Program-made: the position numbers and the translations under genes | Part shown: positions 62,900 to 64,000 of the stretch, one piece after another | How positions within the stretch are numbered: position 1 is the first letter of the stretch | How the letters are laid out: the number at the start of each line of letters is the position of its first letter | The notes under the pieces: model-generated | Seen by the model: the letters and a program-made list of their open reading frames with translations, nothing else | Told to the model about the DNA's origin: nothing | Databases searched by the model: none | From: Lachnospiraceae bacterium | GTDB lineage: Bacteria; Bacillota_A; Clostridia; Lachnospirales; Lachnospiraceae | Reading direction: 5' to 3' | Length of the DNA stretch: 64,000 nucleotides | Assembly: GCA_024683935.1 (NCBI GenBank) | Contig: JAIKXV010000133.1 | Coordinates: 1-64,000, forward strand

Positions 62900-63582
62900 A
62901 AAGCGTTTTAATAACAGGTGCATCACGTGGAATAGGCTGGGCGGCCGCAGAAAGATTTCAAAGAGCCGGATATGAGCTTTATCTTGTCTGTCACAGGGAT
63001 ATTAATGATCTTGCGTGTTTTCCCGGGCATCATTATGCAGGTGATGCCGGTGATTTTTCCTTTGTTGAAAGCGTATTTCAGGATATAGACAGATTGGAGG
63101 TACTGGTAAATAATGCCGGTATGGCTTACTACGGGCTTTTGCAGGATATGGAAGCCTCAGACTGGGACGAAGTCATAAGGACAAACCTTACCTCAATGTT
63201 CAATACCTGTAAGCTGGCCATTCCGAAGATGCTGGAAAGAAAGGCGGGGAAGATAATAAATATCTCGTCGGTCTGGGGTGCAAAGGGTGCAGCCTTTGAA
63301 GCCGCATATTCCGCATCAAAGGGCGGAGTGGACGCATTCACAAGAGCTCTGGCCCGTGAGCTGGCACCCAGTAATATACAGGTCAATGCGGTAGCTCCGG
63401 GTGTGATCGATACTTCTATGAATAATCATCTGAGTCCGGAGGAGAGAAGGGATCTTATCCGGGAAATCCCCGCAGACAGGATGGGAACTCCTGAGGAAGC
63501 AGCGGAGCTTATATTTCTACTGGCAGAGGGCAATGAATATCTCACGGGACAGATAATAGGGCTGGATGGCGGATGGAACTGA
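62896..63582 (+). CDS. SDR family oxidoreductase (FabG-like)
   Basis: A 228-residue short-chain dehydrogenase with the cofactor motif TGASRGIGWAAAE (about 6-18), NNAGMAYYG, catalytic Ser in INISSVWG and Tyr/Lys in AYSASKGG, and VAPGVIDTSM, ending in the usual GQIIGLDGGWN. It is close to FabG/YmfI-type reductases; in this context it may reduce a keto sugar or lipid precursor, but the substrate is unknown. ATG 62896 overlaps the upstream stop; the frame also extends upstream to GTG-type codons inside the previous gene. It overlaps the YfhO-like gene by 10 bases. Confidence 0.85.
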   Translation: MKSVLITGASRGIGWAAAERFQRAGYELYLVCHRDINDLACFPGHHYAGDAGDFSFVESVFQDIDRLEVLVNNAGMAYYGLLQDMEASDWDEVIRTNLTSMFNTCKLAIPKMLERKAGKIINISSVWGAKGAAFEAAYSASKGGVDAFTRALARELAPSNIQVNAVAPGVIDTSMNNHLSPEERRDLIREIPADRMGTPEEAAELIFLLAEGNEYLTGQIIGLDGGWN

Positions 63583-64000
63583 CTACAAGATTATGTAAAC
63601 TAAGAAAAAATGCAGCATCATCTCTCCTGCCGGCGTTTTTCGTGCTCCTTGTCTTTCTGGGGGTGCTTTTTATAAAGGGTATTTTTCCCTTTGGAAACAA
63701 CCTGATCGATTATTACGATATGGGGCAGACAAATGCGCCCCTCTATTATCATATCTGGGATTTCCTTCACGGCAGATCAGCCCTGTTTTTTGACTGGTAT
63801 ATAAACGGGGGGCAGAACCTGTCCATGGGCAGCGCCATTCAATGGAATATTTCGCCCTTCAATCTGTTCTTTCTGCTGATACCGAGATATGTGGTGTATC
63901 CGTCCCTTTCGATCTTCATGGGACTGCACCTTATTTTTATGGCCTTTAATATGGGTCTCTTTCTTAAATATATATTTCCGAGGCTGCCCGGCAGTCTTTT
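63573..64000 (+). CDS. YfhO-like membrane protein, N-terminal part (runs off window)
   Basis: The frame starts at ATG 63573 inside the end of the SDR gene and stays open to the window edge, about 142 residues. After a basic N-terminus comes a membrane helix (LLPAFFVLLVFLGVLF), then the acidic outer-loop segment NNLIDYYDMGQTNAPLYYHIWDF and FDWYINGGQNLSMG, words characteristic of YfhO proteins, large GT-C-like membrane enzymes linked to glycosylation of cell-surface polymers. A TTATGTAAAC word at 63591 gives Leu-Cys-Lys at residues 7-9, immediately before the first helix. Confidence 0.75.
   Translation, partial: MELTTRLCKLRKNAASSLLPAFFVLLVFLGVLFIKGIFPFGNNLIDYYDMGQTNAPLYYHIWDFLHGRSALFFDWYINGGQNLSMGSAIQWNISPFNLFFLLIPRYVVYPSLSIFMGLHLIFMAFNMGLFLKYIFPRLPGSL

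Larger units (their letters stand above)
12489..63600. repeat. Dispersed 10-base word TTATGTAAAC across the glycan region
   Basis: Exact copies by eye on the + strand begin at 17996, 18065, 24339, 24363, 27294, 31530, 31563, 31599, 39809, 42663, 42915, 47522, 50305, 50860, 50935, 53846, 61239, 62030 and 63591. Reverse copies (GTTTACATAA) begin at 12489, 17787, 40796, 40829, 40862, 59110, 59164 and 62486. All but one are followed by C or T in their own orientation. One-base variants at position 7: TTATGTCAAC at 58896, 59300, 59497 and reverse at 26950, 42279, 59541; TTATGTTAAC at 14430, 21314, 52585 and reverse at 59183. No copy with G at that position was found. Chance expectation for one 10-mer is about 0.1-0.2. 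Confidence 0.92.

Noticed and set aside
12489..63600. The dispersed word as a set of promoters, because its reverse contains TTTACA or TTGACA, similar to a -35 box
   Set aside because: No TATAAT-like box lies about 17 bases downstream of the copies checked (arrays at 31.5 and 40.8 kb), and copies occur deep inside genes in both orientations.
12489..63600. The word as a DnaA box or replication terminus site
   Set aside because: DnaA boxes are TTATNCACA; TTATGTAAAC differs in its 3' half. The Bacillus RTP site shares only a few bases and would not occur dozens of times in genes.
12489..63600. Simple codon bias for Tyr-Val-Asn as the explanation of the word
   Set aside because: The word also occurs in other frames (Leu-Cys-Lys, Leu-His-Asn, Val-Tyr-Ile), as a stop codon, and outside genes, always with the same ten bases.
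1..64000. Insertion sequences or prophage genes that could have moved the clusters
   Set aside because: No transposase, integrase or phage-type protein is encoded in any frame, and no terminal inverted repeats were seen.

Overview
The window looks like a chromosomal segment of a Gram-positive anaerobe of the Lachnospiraceae (Butyrivibrio or Pseudobutyrivibrio type). Supporting this are the comF-yvyF pair, the cdaA-cdaR-glmM operon, an HPr gene, chemotaxis and hybrid-kinase relics of the kind common in that family, moderate GC content and strong Shine-Dalgarno sites. All genes read on the + strand. No tRNA, rRNA, CRISPR array or insertion sequence was seen.

Layout. 1-7 kb is a housekeeping block: the 3' end of recD2, comF, yvyF, two unknown membrane proteins, cdaA, cdaR, glmM and ptsH. 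From 7 to 64 kb lies a very large surface-polysaccharide region. Part A (8.4-32 kb) holds rmlD, gmd-fcl (GDP-L-fucose), a polyprenyl-phosphate sugar transferase, glycosyltransferases, two paralogous Wzy-like polymerases flanking a Wzx flippase, a CapD/PglF-like dehydratase, a second short sugar transferase, an ATP-grasp/HAD pair, and capE-capF-capG genes in which CapF lacks its cupin domain. At 32-36.7 kb are mazG and a decayed signalling patch (a broken hybrid kinase and a broken amino-acid-permease/kinase fusion). Part B (36.7-55 kb) holds the GDP-D-glycero-D-manno-heptose pathway (hddA, gmhA, an hddC-gmhB fusion), a Wzy-like polymerase, WbsX-like and capsule-synthesis-like proteins, neuB, a Wzx flippase, a neuA-pseG fusion, glycosyltransferases and a third sugar transferase. 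Part C (54.5-64 kb) holds a DPM-like transferase with a GT-C membrane partner, a broken chemotaxis receptor, another glycosyltransferase, a third flippase, membrane proteins of unknown role, an SDR enzyme and the start of a YfhO-like protein. Three flippases, three polymerases and three initiating transferases suggest two or three glycan assembly systems side by side.

Main unusual observation. The 10-base word TTATGTAAAC (reverse GTTTACATAA), nearly always followed by C or T, occurs 27 times by eye between 12.5 and 63.6 kb, against about 0.1-0.2 expected by chance. It is absent from the 12.4-kb housekeeping side and from the decayed patch and neighbouring genes at 31.6-39.8 kb. A further ten copies differ only at base 7 (TTATGTCAAC or TTATGTTAAC). 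The word lies inside coding sequences in both orientations and in every reading frame that stays open (Tyr-Val-Asn, Leu-Cys-Lys, Val-Tyr-Ile, Leu-His-Asn/Lys). It also forms one stop codon, contains one start codon, and occurs in regular three-copy arrays with 33-36 base spacing inside two genes. It therefore behaves as a DNA-level element and not as a protein motif. Its function cannot be read from the sequence; candidates are a protein-binding or regulatory site specific to the glycan locus, a recombination word for module shuffling, or a genome-wide signal.
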